Positions 1-9,930 of a stretch of DNA of 64,000 nt are shown one piece after another. Position numbers and translations under genes: made by a program. Each line of letters opens with the position of its first letter. Positions within the stretch are counted from its first letter, which is position 1. The stretch comes from Parus major (Eukaryota > Chordata > Aves > Passeriformes > Paridae). The notes under the pieces are model-generated. The model was given only the letters and a program-made list of their open reading frames with translations. It had not been told where the DNA came from and did not search any database. Where the stretch lies: positions 89,229,194 to 89,293,193 of the forward strand of contig NC_031770.1 of assembly GCF_001522545.3 (NCBI RefSeq), given 5' to 3'.

Positions 1-3000
1 GCACTCACACTAAGCTCAGGCAAAGACCAGGTTGCAAGTATACTTTTGCCTTGCTGAATTTGATTGTAAAACTCATCCACTGACTTGATTTTCTGGCTTA
101 ACCTCAGACCTGTTTCATCACTATAGATTTGTCTGGCAATTGCTGGGAGGTGACTGAAACCTGGTAAACATCTTCAGACCTACCAAGCTCTCAGGCACTG
201 TGGGACTGTGCTGGTGAGTACACTGTCCTGTCAGTCTTGCTGCTGCCCTCAGTTGCTGCACTCCTTCCCCTGGGGAACAGTCCATCATAGTTCTGACACA
301 TTCCACTTGTGAGACAGGCAGTAAGTCAGCTGCTTATGTCCAAGAAAACAAAGGTTTCACCTGACATGCAACGTAGAAAATAAACTGTATTTTATAATAA
401 AAAAAAAAAAAACAACAAACCCTTCAACATTTTTTTTTTTTACTTTGAAAGATGGTGAGTAATCCCTGTATTATGGAAACAGCAATGTACTTCAGTTGAT
501 ACCAAATTCTCACATAAATTGAGCTCATACTTTCTCTATCTTAGGTAGAAAAAATATATACATATTGTCTCATTTCCTATGTGCTGTCTTCTTAACAATG
601 ATAAAGCCATTCTAGTTATTATTCATCCAACAGATAAAGGTGACTCTCATGCTGATATTACAAACAAAGTCTTTTCAGTGCCAGATTCCCCAAGTAATCT
701 GAAAAAAAAAAAGTAATAATTTAAAATGTAATTAAATGAAATATGCCTCATCTACAGCAATGAAATACGATTCATGAAAATCATTTAAGAGAATACATGA
801 CTCATCCAAATCTACCAACATAGGCATGTATGCCTAGACCTCAGTATTCACCAGATATCTTTAAAATTGTAACAGAGCTGCATTTGAGAGAGTTGCCTAT
901 TCATAGGCATTGAGCAAGACTCCGGCATTAGAGCCATACACAGATTTTTCTGCTCCAGCCCTAGAAAAAACAAATGGAGGCTGTTGAACTCTGTGAGTCA
1001 GTCTACGAGCTCTTTGAAGACAGGAGCATAGCTGGGTTCTTACAGATCTCAGCAAAACTAGCAGTTACTGTAAAACAGATAATAAATAATTCATCTATCC
1101 AGAGAAGGCAAAGTCTCTCACAATCTCGTTCTGAGTTGAAATGAAAACCAAGTATCACCAAACTGTGAGTAAAGAAAGTTTCTGAGACTTCTCACTGAAC
1201 TACTGCATGGTCTCTTACCCTTGGAAGCCAGCAGTGTTGAGGACTTTCAAGCTGGGGACTGGCAGCTTGTATGTGCTAAAGATTTCAGCTCCTGCCAGCT
1301 CTGGGGAGGCCTGCCAAGAGGCCCAGCAGCCCAGCTGGTGGGATGCCAAAAGGTTGCTTGTTTTGCCTTCAGTCTTTGATCAAACCAAGTGATCTCTGCT
1401 GTACACTTTCATTTTGATGAATGCATGTTCCCTGAGAGAAACCATTTTCATTAGAAAAATCTTGACCCATGTGAATGAGTAACTTCAACAAGGGTCACTT
1501 GCATTTTTCATATGTATAAACAGAGTTAAATACATGTAGTTGTACATTTCATTTCAATCCCTTGTAGTCTTACTCCAGTTATTAACTACTGCAACTGATC
1601 AGCCTGGAATGGCACCAGTAACCAGCGACCTCTAGACATCCTAAAAATACCTTTTCTTCCCTAACTATCTAGTTTCCTATTTTTAAGCAATGTTTTTAAT
1701 GACATGTTTTCAAATAAATAAGAAAAAGGTCTTTACAGTCAACATACATTCTACATTAAGTCCTATGTTTTGCACTAGATGTGCAAAGGAATTTCAAGAG
1801 TTTCATTGCTCTGCAATAGTAAGGAAAAGTTTTGGTCTTGTTTGCAAAACGAAGTCCTTACCCTCCACGCTTGTTCTGCATATAGTGATAAATAGTGACC
1901 AAGTGAAGAAGAAAATAGGATAAATCATATTGATATTGCCATCTATATTTCAGACTTCCTGAATGTTCATGCAAATATGCCATAAAACCATCTTAAAATC
2001 TGTTTCTTTTCCTTGACTTACATTGAAATACCTGGTAAGTGGCCAACCCAGGCATACAAGAGAATCATTGACATGAAGCACTTTGTGTGCAATACTGAAA
2101 CCTGCATTCATATACAGAGACTTGCTAATATTTTTCACTTTAGCTGGCTTGTGCAGCAGCTCAGTCAGTCTGTGTCAACTTCCCTAATTAAATTGAAAGC
2201 TAAATAGCAATGCAGACCTTGTTATATGCTATTATTAGTGGAATTCCTACTGTGTATCTCACTCAAGAATCCAATAGATGTCAATCAAAGTTTGAGCTTC
2301 TGATTCTACCCTTGGTTGTTAATTACCTGTCAGAAGGCTTCAATCCAGTTTATTACTAATATTTAAGGCATGTGCTGTGTCTTCCACTTGAATAGATACA
2401 ATGTCTGGGACATTCCTTATTCCATGTGAGTGCACAAACCAAAATAAGAAGCAGAACTGTAATTTTCAGCATCACATATGGAAAGAGAAGATTTTTTCCC
2501 AGTTGCTTAAGTGTTATTTGAACAGGACATGTTAAAAATAGAATCAAAGCATTGACTACACATGCCACAAGCTCTGCAACACTAGGCAAACATAAGCAAA
2601 GGTATGCAATGCATTTTTAAGGGTAATATTATAAGGCATTAAGGATGATACTATAAAGCACTAGTAGTCATTAAAACTTTCTTTAGAAGCACTCCTGCCC
2701 TTCTTTGAGAAGGTCCATGAATAAATCCCAGATTAACCTTGAATATAGATTTTTCACGCAGCAGAAATCAGCTCCTCAGAGATACCAACATGTGCACTGT
2801 TCTACATCAGATTTCACTTGTAGTAAAAAAGTTCCTCAAAAATATCTTTGTAAAGAGCATTAGATTACATGCATTTCTCTCCTCAGAATCACATGAGCCT
2901 GCAATCAGTGTACTGTGAGCTTTCTTGAATAAAGATGAGACCATATTCAGCTACCAGGCACCTGCAGACACCACAAACAATTCACCCATAAACAGAACCA

Positions 3001-3028
3001 GCAATATGGAGCAAACAGCTTGAGAAGG
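1..3028. other. AT-rich intronic sequence, nothing recognised
   Basis: Distal part of the visible HCRTR2 intron 1. It has short A and T runs and scattered short frames without domain-like content. I see no repeat family or RNA gene. Confidence 0.6.
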
Positions 3029-3084
3029 ATCATAGAATCATTTAGGTTAGAAAAGACCTTTAAGATTATTGAGTCCAGCTGTAA
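3029..3084 (-). mobile_element. CR1 LINE 3' tail fragment
   Basis: The words catagaatcatttaggtt and aaaagacctttaagat, then a gagtccagc end, match the reverse complement of the avian CR1 3' end. Only the tail is recognisable, so this is a severely 5'-truncated copy. Confidence 0.8.
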
Positions 3085-3829
3085 AGCTGAATTATCTATT
3101 GTAGGATTTACTGTGATTTAGAGGAGTGGATAGAAAGGTATTCAGGTACTTCTCTGTCTATTTTAAGACACAGATTGTCTACCTACCACGTACTACAACT
3201 TGGAGAGAGAGATTTCAGAGGACAAGAAGTGGACATTCCATCCAGTAAAAGAAATGGTGGGTGGACAGCCAGATACCAGTTTCCATCCCAAGCAAAGAGT
3301 TAACATAGGCAAATGTGAGGAAAGAACAGCTGCACTGGTCTGCACTGGTATCATGTCTATTTGTGAGTGCACAGAGAGGAAAGCTTTTCTCCTCTTGGCT
3401 TCAGAGGGGGAAAGCATAAACAGGGTGAAAGCCCCTACAGCTGAAGGTTTGACCTTGAATCTCTACAGGTGAGAGGACAGCTTGTCTACAGTATCGGTGG
3501 AGGATAACAGGTAAGCACAGGTGTTTCTCCTAAAAATAGTCTTTTGCTCAAAATTAGAAAGAAGGACAGCTTTTATCCCGGTCTAAAATGAAGCATCTTT
3601 GCCAGGGCTGTTATCTTTACACTGTCGGTCAAGCTGGACGCCGAGCAATGGACTGAGCAAACGTGCACACAGGCACTTAGCGCAACGCCACATAACTCCT
3701 AAAAAAAGAGCACCATCAGTCCCTTGAAATCTTAAAAAAAAAAAGCTTTTAAAAATATTGCCTTTGGCTGTAGTCTCATTTGCATCTCACTTCGGGAAGC
3801 CTGTAGAGTTTGCAGTGACAGCCCTGACA
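3085..3829. other. Unique intronic sequence
   Basis: Sequence between the CR1 tail and the CpG island. Open frames of 74 and 90 residues overlap each other on opposite strands, and neither shows a recognisable motif. Nothing else is seen. Confidence 0.5.
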
Positions 3830-4041
3830 CGCACAATTCCTTCCGAAAATCATGAATGAAGGACCCGTATGGCGGGGCGGGGCCCAGCGCGCTCCGCTCA
3901 CGGCAGTATCACAGGGATGGACACGGGAATGCCAATGGCCGTCACCCGGGGGGTCCTCCCGGTGCCCACACCGCGTCCATTCACAAACACAGAACTGCTG
4001 AGGAGCAGCGCCTGTTCCGCTCCCCCGGCCACCCGCAGCCC

Positions 4042-4164
4042 GGGAGGGGGGCACGGCCGCCCCGGGGAAGGGGGGCACGGCCGCCCCGGGGAAGGGGGGC
4101 ACGGCCGCCCCGGGGAAGGGGGGCACGGCCGCCCCGGGGAAGGGGGGCACGGCCGCCCCGGGCG
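4042..4164. repeat. 24-bp GC-rich minisatellite, about 5 copies
   Basis: A tandem array with unit ggggaaggggggcacggccg plus cccc (24 bp), repeated about five times almost without change. The unit is a multiple of three, so several frames on both strands stay open through it and give long but meaningless open frames. The plus strand has two G-runs per unit and could form G-quadruplexes. It sits within intron 1 of HCRTR2, in the CpG island. Confidence 0.95.
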
Positions 4165-5125
4165 GGTGTGTACGGGCACGGCCACGCTCCCCTGCACCAG
4201 CAGAAGCGCCTGTTCCGACGGCCCGGCAAGAGCCCCTGCTGTGGGCGGCTGCGGGCTCGGGGAAGCGAAAAGGAGGCATGGGGAGCGAAGAGAAGCGATG
4301 GGGGACAGAGGGCGGACTGCTGACGGCCAGACCCCTCTGCCGCTCCCACACACCGCTGCTGCCCCAGCCCACCCGTGCCCCCCTCCCTTCACTATCCTCA
4401 GCTCTCCGCCACACTCCAGCGCCCCTACCGCTCCCTTCGAGGCTGCCGCCGAGCAGCCCGGTGCCCCCGCCGCCTCCTTCAAGGATGAATGGAAGCGGGA
4501 GGAGGCGGGCTGCAGGGGAGGCACCGCCCCGCCTCGCTCCCTCAATGAGCGCCGGCAGCGGCCGCCTCGCCCCCGCCCCACGGCCCCGCTCCGCTCCAGC
4601 CGGGGGGAAGGAGCCGCGCTCTGCGCCCGCCGCGGCTGAGGCGACACCGCCGGCTCCCCTCACGGGCCGGCCGCCGTCCCGCTCCCCTCGTCCCCGTCCC
4701 GGGGAACCAGCCCGAGCTCGATATCCCCAGCGCCGGGCCGGGGCTGAGCGAGGGAGCAGCGTCCTCCCCAGCGGGCTGAGAGGCGGAGCCGCCGCCGTGC
4801 CGGGAGGGTTCAGCACCTCGGCCCGGGGGACAGGGGCGGGAGCCGGCCGGCAGCCGCGGCTTTGGGCCGCCGGGCCACCCCGGTGCGCTCCGGCACCCCG
4901 CTGCCCGTGCCCGGCCCTGGAGGAGAGCGGCAGCCGCCGCGGCCCCTCGCCCGGTAGGGAGAGCGGGTTTTACGGCCCCTTCAGCGGAACCTGAACTTTC
5001 CCCCTCGGCTGGGGACTGCCGCCTTTCCAGCGGGGTGTGCCAAACCCACCCCGGTTTTCAGCCACTCTCCGTGCACAGCCCATCTCGGGAAGGGAGAACG
5101 GGAAGTTTTGGGGAGCTCGACTCAC

Positions 5126-5354
5126 CTAAGACGTTCCCGACGAGAGCCACAATGAAGACGACTATGTAGCCGGCGATCAGCGCCCATTCATATTCCTTGG
5201 GATGCAAATACTCCTTCCAGAGATATCGCAGGAACTCCTCATCATCGTAGTCGGAGGAAGGGGTTAAAAGAGCCTCCCGCGTTTCGTTTAGTTCCGACCC
5301 ACTCGTCCAATTCCTGTACGGAGGGGAATCATCCTCTGGTTGAATCCCGGACAT
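5126..5354 (-). CDS. HCRTR2: Orexin receptor type 2, first coding exon (partial gene)
   Basis: This is the first coding exon of the class A GPCR that binds orexin-A and orexin-B at the plasma membrane of neurons and signals mainly through Gq to promote wakefulness and feeding. The exon encodes 76 residues plus one base of the next codon (phase 1). Two N-glycosylation sequons are visible: NWT at residues 15-17 and NET at 23-25. An acidic stretch (DYDDEE, 35-40) leads into the N-terminal amphipathic helix (FLRYLWKEYL, 41-50), followed by HPKEYEW. Transmembrane helix 1 runs from about residue 57 and ends in GNVL, which carries the conserved class A Asn of TM1. The DYDDEE-to-GNVL block is what I recognise as OX2R. 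OX1R is similar, but the MSG...EDDSPP...NW start fits OX2R. The start was chosen by family length. The frame stays open upstream to a Met at 5633, but that part looks like GC-rich UTR. The exon ends G|GTGAGT, with GT at 5125-5124. The remaining exons lie beyond position 1. Confidence 0.95.
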
Positions 5355-5375
5355 CCCTAGTGGTTGTTCCGGAGG
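5355..5375 (-). promoter_or_regulatory. HCRTR2: Candidate 5'-UTR remnant and splice acceptor before the HCRTR2 ATG
   Basis: On the minus strand a polypyrimidine run followed by CAG (tgtcttttttcccag, 5390 to 5376) sits 21 nt before the ATG. It has the form of a real 3' splice site. If used, the coding exon is 250 bp long (5375-5126) and an upstream non-coding exon must exist. A GTAAGT at 5515-5510 could be its donor, making a 140-bp intron. The splice signals are seen in the sequence, but their use is inferred. Confidence 0.45.
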
Positions 5376-5594
5376 CTGGGAAAAAAGACAACAGCCAACA
5401 AACCCAAACCCAGACCCTCTCAGAGCATCCGAGCTTTCTCCCGCCCGTCCATCGAGGCTTGTGGTTGCCAGTGCGAAAAGCGGGGTGTGGGGAGAAAAAT
5501 GACGCGGGAACTTACGGGAACCAATGCGGGAACAGGCTGGGGATCCGCGTCGGTCCCCAACCCGCCCTGACGAGCCTTTTCCCCGACCGGGCAA

Positions 5595-5627
5595 GGGGTG
5601 CAGCCTCCCCCGCAGAGGCTGCACCCC
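5595..5627. other. Perfect 13-bp GC-rich hairpin upstream of HCRTR2
   Basis: The arms ggggtgcagcctc (5595-5607) and gaggctgcacccc (5615-5627) are perfect reverse complements with a 7-base loop. It lies 241-273 bp upstream of the HCRTR2 ATG, where the 5' UTR or core promoter is expected. In RNA it would be a very stable stem-loop. Confidence 0.9.
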
Positions 5628-5800
5628 CTGCACCGTCGTGGAAAAGGCTGGTCGGGGTAGGTTGCATGCCTCAGGTGCCAGAGTGCACCCGCCTCCGCTG
5701 GAAAAGTCACGTCCGTTTCAGACGATGCCGATTTTTGTTCCCCAAACCATGCACACGCACCCTCGCACACCTCCGCATCTCTCCATGTCTCCCCCACTCT

Positions 5801-7329
5801 TCCTCCCCCCGCTTCAGCTCATCCCCAGCTCCTCATCTCTCCCCCCAATTCTACTTCGAGCTTGCCCATCCCTCTTCTGATTCTGCTTCTCCTCAGTTTC
5901 TCACGCTCTCTTGCACAAGCACTTCCCTTTAGACCTTTCTACATTCGATTCCAGATACATTCAAGATATTTGTAAGTTAAAGGCTGTGGAAGGCTGCGGT
6001 GGGGGACAGCGCAGGGTTAAAGGAGCCATTAAAAAACAGTGGATAATGAGGCTGTCTAATTTCTGTGCTGCTTTGAAAGTTAGGCTAAAACGGGAACCCT
6101 GTGGGTTTCCCAGCACTGGTGGGAAAATCCCTAAGAGAGCTGAGCAGATAAATGTGAGGTTTCATTGGATTTGAAGATTGTGAGACCTCACTGTAGCTTG
6201 AGTTTAGCATGAATTCACTGCACTGAGGTTGTTTCAAACATCCAGCTTGGGATCTCGATACAGAAACTACCCCTCAGCTATTCTGAAATGGGCTCAGCTG
6301 TCAGAATGCAGTTCAAGAGAACCCAGAAGTGCTAGTTAAACAGCATGATAGGTTTCCTGGCTTCTGGTCATTGCTTCTTGAAATATTTTCATACTTTGCC
6401 AAGTGTACAATCTCTGAAAGGGAAGGGATAGGTCTGGAATTGTCCCTCCATGACTGATAAAATCCCCTCTTATTCAGGCAATCTGTTCACTCCATATCTG
6501 AATAATTTAATGAGTCTGATAAAAGTGCCATTTCCTTTGTGACATAGCACAACTCGCTCAGTTAACCATTTCAGTGCAGGGTCTGCACCTCCATAGAAAT
6601 GGAAGAAGTATTATGATGCAACTCTATTCCAACACAAGCATAACAGAGAGACAGATACTCATTCATCAACACTGTGCATTGAGTGCTTATCTCTAGACAG
6701 TACTTCAGGCTACCCAAGTGGTTTTTTTATTTGTGTGCAGCTTCTTTACTGCCTTCAAAGTTCAAGGCAGCATACCTACACTTGGAATACCTCCTCCTAT
6801 TTCTATAGACCTACTTGCTTTGCTTTACTACCTTGTAAAACAAAGAAAAAATTTCTTTCCTATTCCACACAGAATTTAAGTAGACCTTTGGGTCTAAATA
6901 TGTTATGAAATATAGTCGGATATACAGGTAGGATCAGCATCTGTCTTACATAAATTAGAAGGGTAGAGTTTGAAAACACTGTAAACAAATATTAGATACT
7001 TTGCAGCTAACAAAAACACCTAAGGTTATATTAGTTGAGATATGAATATAGAGATGTGATTTAAACTCTCCTGACAATGTGGGAATGCAGGATTACTTGG
7101 TACACAAAAAGAGACTTATTTAAGGAAGGGAGCTTGTCATGGTCTTTGCTAGTGGTGAAGAGATTTAGAGAATGACCATTTGGTAATCAATAACAGACAA
7201 TCACACTCATGCTCCAGCTTGCTTCCTCTGCTAAGTAATTCCACTATTTGCTTCCAAGCTGCCAAAAAATCAAGTAATGTCTTTCTTGATGTAGTGTTTC
7301 TTCCTCTGTTTCTTCCTCCACTAGTGACC
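5801..7329. other. Intergenic sequence upstream of HCRTR2
   Basis: After a C/T-rich transition the composition returns to AT-rich. No gene, repeat family or promoter can be named. Distal regulatory elements of HCRTR2 could lie here, but they cannot be recognised from sequence alone. Confidence 0.5.
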
Positions 7330-7860
7330 CCACCTGCTGTGCTGAATGCAGCTCTGAGGTCCCCAAGAACAGGAAGGACATCAACCTTTTGGAGCTAGTC
7401 TAGAGGAGGGCCATCAAGGTGATCAGAGGGATGAAGCACCTCTCCTATCAGGAAAGATTAAAAGAATTGGGATTTTTCAGGCTGGAAAAGAGGTGGCTTA
7501 GGGGTGACTTAATTGTAGCTTCCCAGTACCTGAAGAGAGCCTACAAGAAAGATGGAGAGGGAGTTTTTACAAGAGTGTGCAGTGATAAGACACGGTGGGG
7601 GATGTATTTAACCTGAGAGTATATACTAGGTTTATACTAGACATTTGGAAGAAGTTGTTTACTGTGAGGGTAGTGAGGAACCAAAACAGGCTACCCAGAG
7701 AAGTTGTGGATATCCCATCCCTGGAAGTCTTCAAGGCCAGGTTGGATGGAGCTTTAAGCAACTTTGTCTGCTGGAAGGATCCTTGCCTATAGTAGAGGGG
7801 TTGGGACTAGACAATCTTCAAGGTCCCTTCTATTCCAATCCAAAGGATTCCTATGAATAG
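7330..7860 (+). mobile_element. CR1 LINE, 3' end about 530 bp
   Basis: This is a clear CR1 copy with the expected order of landmarks. It starts with a block related to 'aggaaggacat...ttggag..agtc.agaggagggcc', then 'cacctctcctat', 'cagtacctgaag', 'tggaagaagttgtttactgtgaggg' and 'agaagttgtggatatccc'. It ends in 'aaggtcccttctattccaa' and an 'attcctatg' tail. It covers the C-terminal end of ORF2 and the 3' UTR. Frames are broken by stops, so it is dead. Confidence 0.93.
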
Positions 7861-8540
7861 TAAGGAATGGAATGAAAAAGCATAACTATTTGGAAACAAC
7901 ATGAATTTGTGAAAAACTTGTCATAAGACTCATTCTTTTTTTCAACAAGATTACAAATTTGATTGATATATATTATGCAGATTAATTAGCTGCCTAAATT
8001 TGGTATTCCTAGAGAATAGGAAGACATTTTCTTTGATTGATACCACACATTCTGATTAGAGAGCAGGATAGTAAAAAAAAAATAAATCAATGTAGTACAC
8101 ATTATAAAGATTAAAAATGGGTTAGCTAACAAATCCCGGAGTGAAAAGGTAGACAAAGAATCATTGCTGAGCCTATGCATTCCTACTGTCAGTTCTTGGT
8201 TCTGTTATACTCATTCTTCAGTGGCCTTTAAGAAGCTGGCAGGTGACCCAAAGATCAAGTGTAATCAGCTAAACACACATGTTCATCACGAATCTGTAGC
8301 CAGAAAGCTTTATTTGATCCTTGGTTGTATAAATGAGTATACCTGTGAAAACAGATTAAGTTTTAAAGTATGAGATAAACTTAGTGAAAATATTCACCAT
8401 GTACAAAACTCTGCTACCAAGGAAATGGTTTTCAGATGGAGCCATTTTTGCTATGCATTTTAAAATCAAGATCAAATGTCTTTCTAAAAGATAAGTGATA
8501 GATGAGATGAGAATTAATTCAGAAAAATCACATGATGTGG
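7861..8540. other. Intergenic sequence, nothing recognised
   Basis: AT-rich unique sequence between two CR1 pieces. No gene or RNA was seen. Confidence 0.5.
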
Positions 8541-8600
8541 AATGCAAGAGGTCAGACTAGATGATTATGGTTGTCCCCCTCTGGCTTTCTAATTTGTGAA
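8541..8600 (+). mobile_element. CR1-type 3' tail fragment
   Basis: The phrase 'aggtcagactagatgatta' followed by 'ggttgtccccctctggctt' resembles the conserved 3' end of older CR1 subfamilies found in birds and turtles ('agatgat..taatggtcccttctggcctt'). It is short and diverged. Confidence 0.6.
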
Positions 8601-9533
8601 AGTGTGTTAGCTGAATCAATTCCCCTGATGAATTTTGGTTCTGATTCATCTTTTCTTTTAATTATACTATCTGCATCAAGCTTGGTGCAACAGTTTAAAT
8701 CTGTTCCTTTCATATGGAAGTGTACAGCAAATGTTCAAAATTATGTAATTCTTATTTTAATTGGTGTTTTTTCAGTTCAAAGGCTGCTTAACGTGGTTTT
8801 ACAAACTTCTATAACTAAAGAATATACTGATGACACAGCACTTAGAAGAAGCTTAAATTCAAGGGTATATCTATTAACCTTCTTATCTCAGGAGAGTACT
8901 GTCTGGTACTTTATTTAGTTAAAAGGTTCACATGCATTGATATCTCTTCTAATCCATAACTTTCCATCACTAATCCAAAAATACTGAAATTAAATTACTA
9001 GCCCTAGAAGATATGTCTTGTGGCTTTCAATATCACTTATTATATGATATTAGACCATGTGAATATAAATCAAACAGAATTTTATGCTTTATTGCATCTG
9101 ATAGCTCACAGGAACTGACATTCATAGAGAATAAACAAGCCCTACTTCAGCATCCAAGTTTATCTCTTCGTGAAACACATTTCCCTCTCCATAAAAATAA
9201 TTTTATTGAAGACCTACATTTTTATTAACCACACAAATAGGCAGCATTTTTTTCTTCTGTCAGAGACTAGCCCTTTCATTTAAAAATCTATTTGATTCAG
9301 AGGATGAGTTCCATAGTAGTCAAATACCATATTAAATTAGGAGCCCTTTTCTCAGGTCAGAATTAATTTTGCATTTTTTGCAACTTGGTTTAAGAAGCAG
9401 CTGAGCTGGGGAGCTTCTGTTCTGCCTTTGTTGGACATTTTAACAGGTGATCTTGTTGGGAAGCAAACCACATGAACACAGGCACTTAAGAGAAACAGAC
9501 TGCTGTGCTGGCAGTAGAGACAGACTGTGTGAA
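8601..9533. other. Intergenic sequence, nothing recognised
   Basis: AT-rich. A 115-residue open frame at 8571-8918 overlaps the CR1 tail and has no recognisable features. Confidence 0.5.
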
Positions 9534-9930
9534 TGCCTTCCTTCCTGCCTTCCTGCCTGCCTTCCTGCCTTCCTGCCTGCCTGCCTGCCTTCCTGCCTGC
9601 CTGCCTNNNNNNNNNNNNNNNNNNNNNNNNNNNNNNNNNNNNNNNNNNNNNNNNNNNNNNNNNNNNNNNNNNNNNNNNNNNNNNNNNNNNNNNNNNNNNN
9701 NNNNNNNNNNNNNNNNNNNNNNNNNNNNNNNNNNNNNNNNNNNNNNNNNNNNNNNNNNNNNNNNNNNNNNNNNNNNCTGCCTTCCTTCCTGCCTTCCTGC
9801 CTTCCTGCCTGCCTTCCTGCCTTCCTGCCTGCCTTCCTGCCTGCCTTCCTGCCTGCCTTCCTGCCTGCCTTCCTGGCTGCCTTCCTGCCTGCCTTCCTGG
9901 CTTCCTCCCTCCCTCCCTTCCTCCCTTCTC
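9534..9930. repeat. (CTGC/CTTC)n pyrimidine microsatellite with assembly gap
   Basis: Interleaved CTTC and CTGC/CCTG tetranucleotides form an almost purely pyrimidine plus strand, with a cleaner CCTC-rich end. Positions 9607-9776 are 170 N bases, so the array was not resolved and its true length is unknown. All frames through it are open but meaningless (Leu-Pro-Ala/Ser-Cys or Gly-Arg-Lys repeats). Confidence 0.97.

Larger units (their letters stand above)
1..5125 (-). other. HCRTR2: HCRTR2 intron 1, 5' part
   Basis: The sequence downstream of the exon 1 donor on the minus strand. None of the minus-strand open frames here resembles exon 2, which should continue from TM1 into the first intracellular loop and TM2, so exon 2 must lie outside the window. 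The intron is therefore at least 5.1 kb. From 3830 to 5125 it is very GC-rich (CpG island). Below 3830 it is AT-rich and unremarkable apart from a short CR1 tail at about 3029-3084. Confidence 0.85.
3830..5800. promoter_or_regulatory. CpG island at the HCRTR2 5' end
   Basis: A sharp change to GC-rich, CpG-dense sequence surrounded by AT-rich DNA. It contains GC boxes (for example the ggggcggggcc run near 3875), the HCRTR2 first coding exon, and a G-rich minisatellite. No TATA box is evident upstream of the exon on the minus strand, so a dispersed CpG-type promoter is likely. The island is asymmetric: about 1.3 kb lies inside intron 1 and only about 0.45 kb lies upstream of the ATG. The edges were set by eye. 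Confidence 0.8.

Noticed and set aside
3776..4816. A 346-residue minus-strand open frame, plus several overlapping frames on both strands in the CpG island
   Set aside because: They arise from GC-rich, stop-poor DNA and the 24-bp (multiple of three) minisatellite. They have low-complexity Gly/Arg/Pro/Ala content, overlap in nearly all frames and lack any domain.
5355..5633. N-terminal extension of HCRTR2 to the in-frame Met at 5633
   Set aside because: It would add about 93 low-complexity residues before the family's normal start, runs through a probable splice acceptor, and has no counterpart in OX2R.
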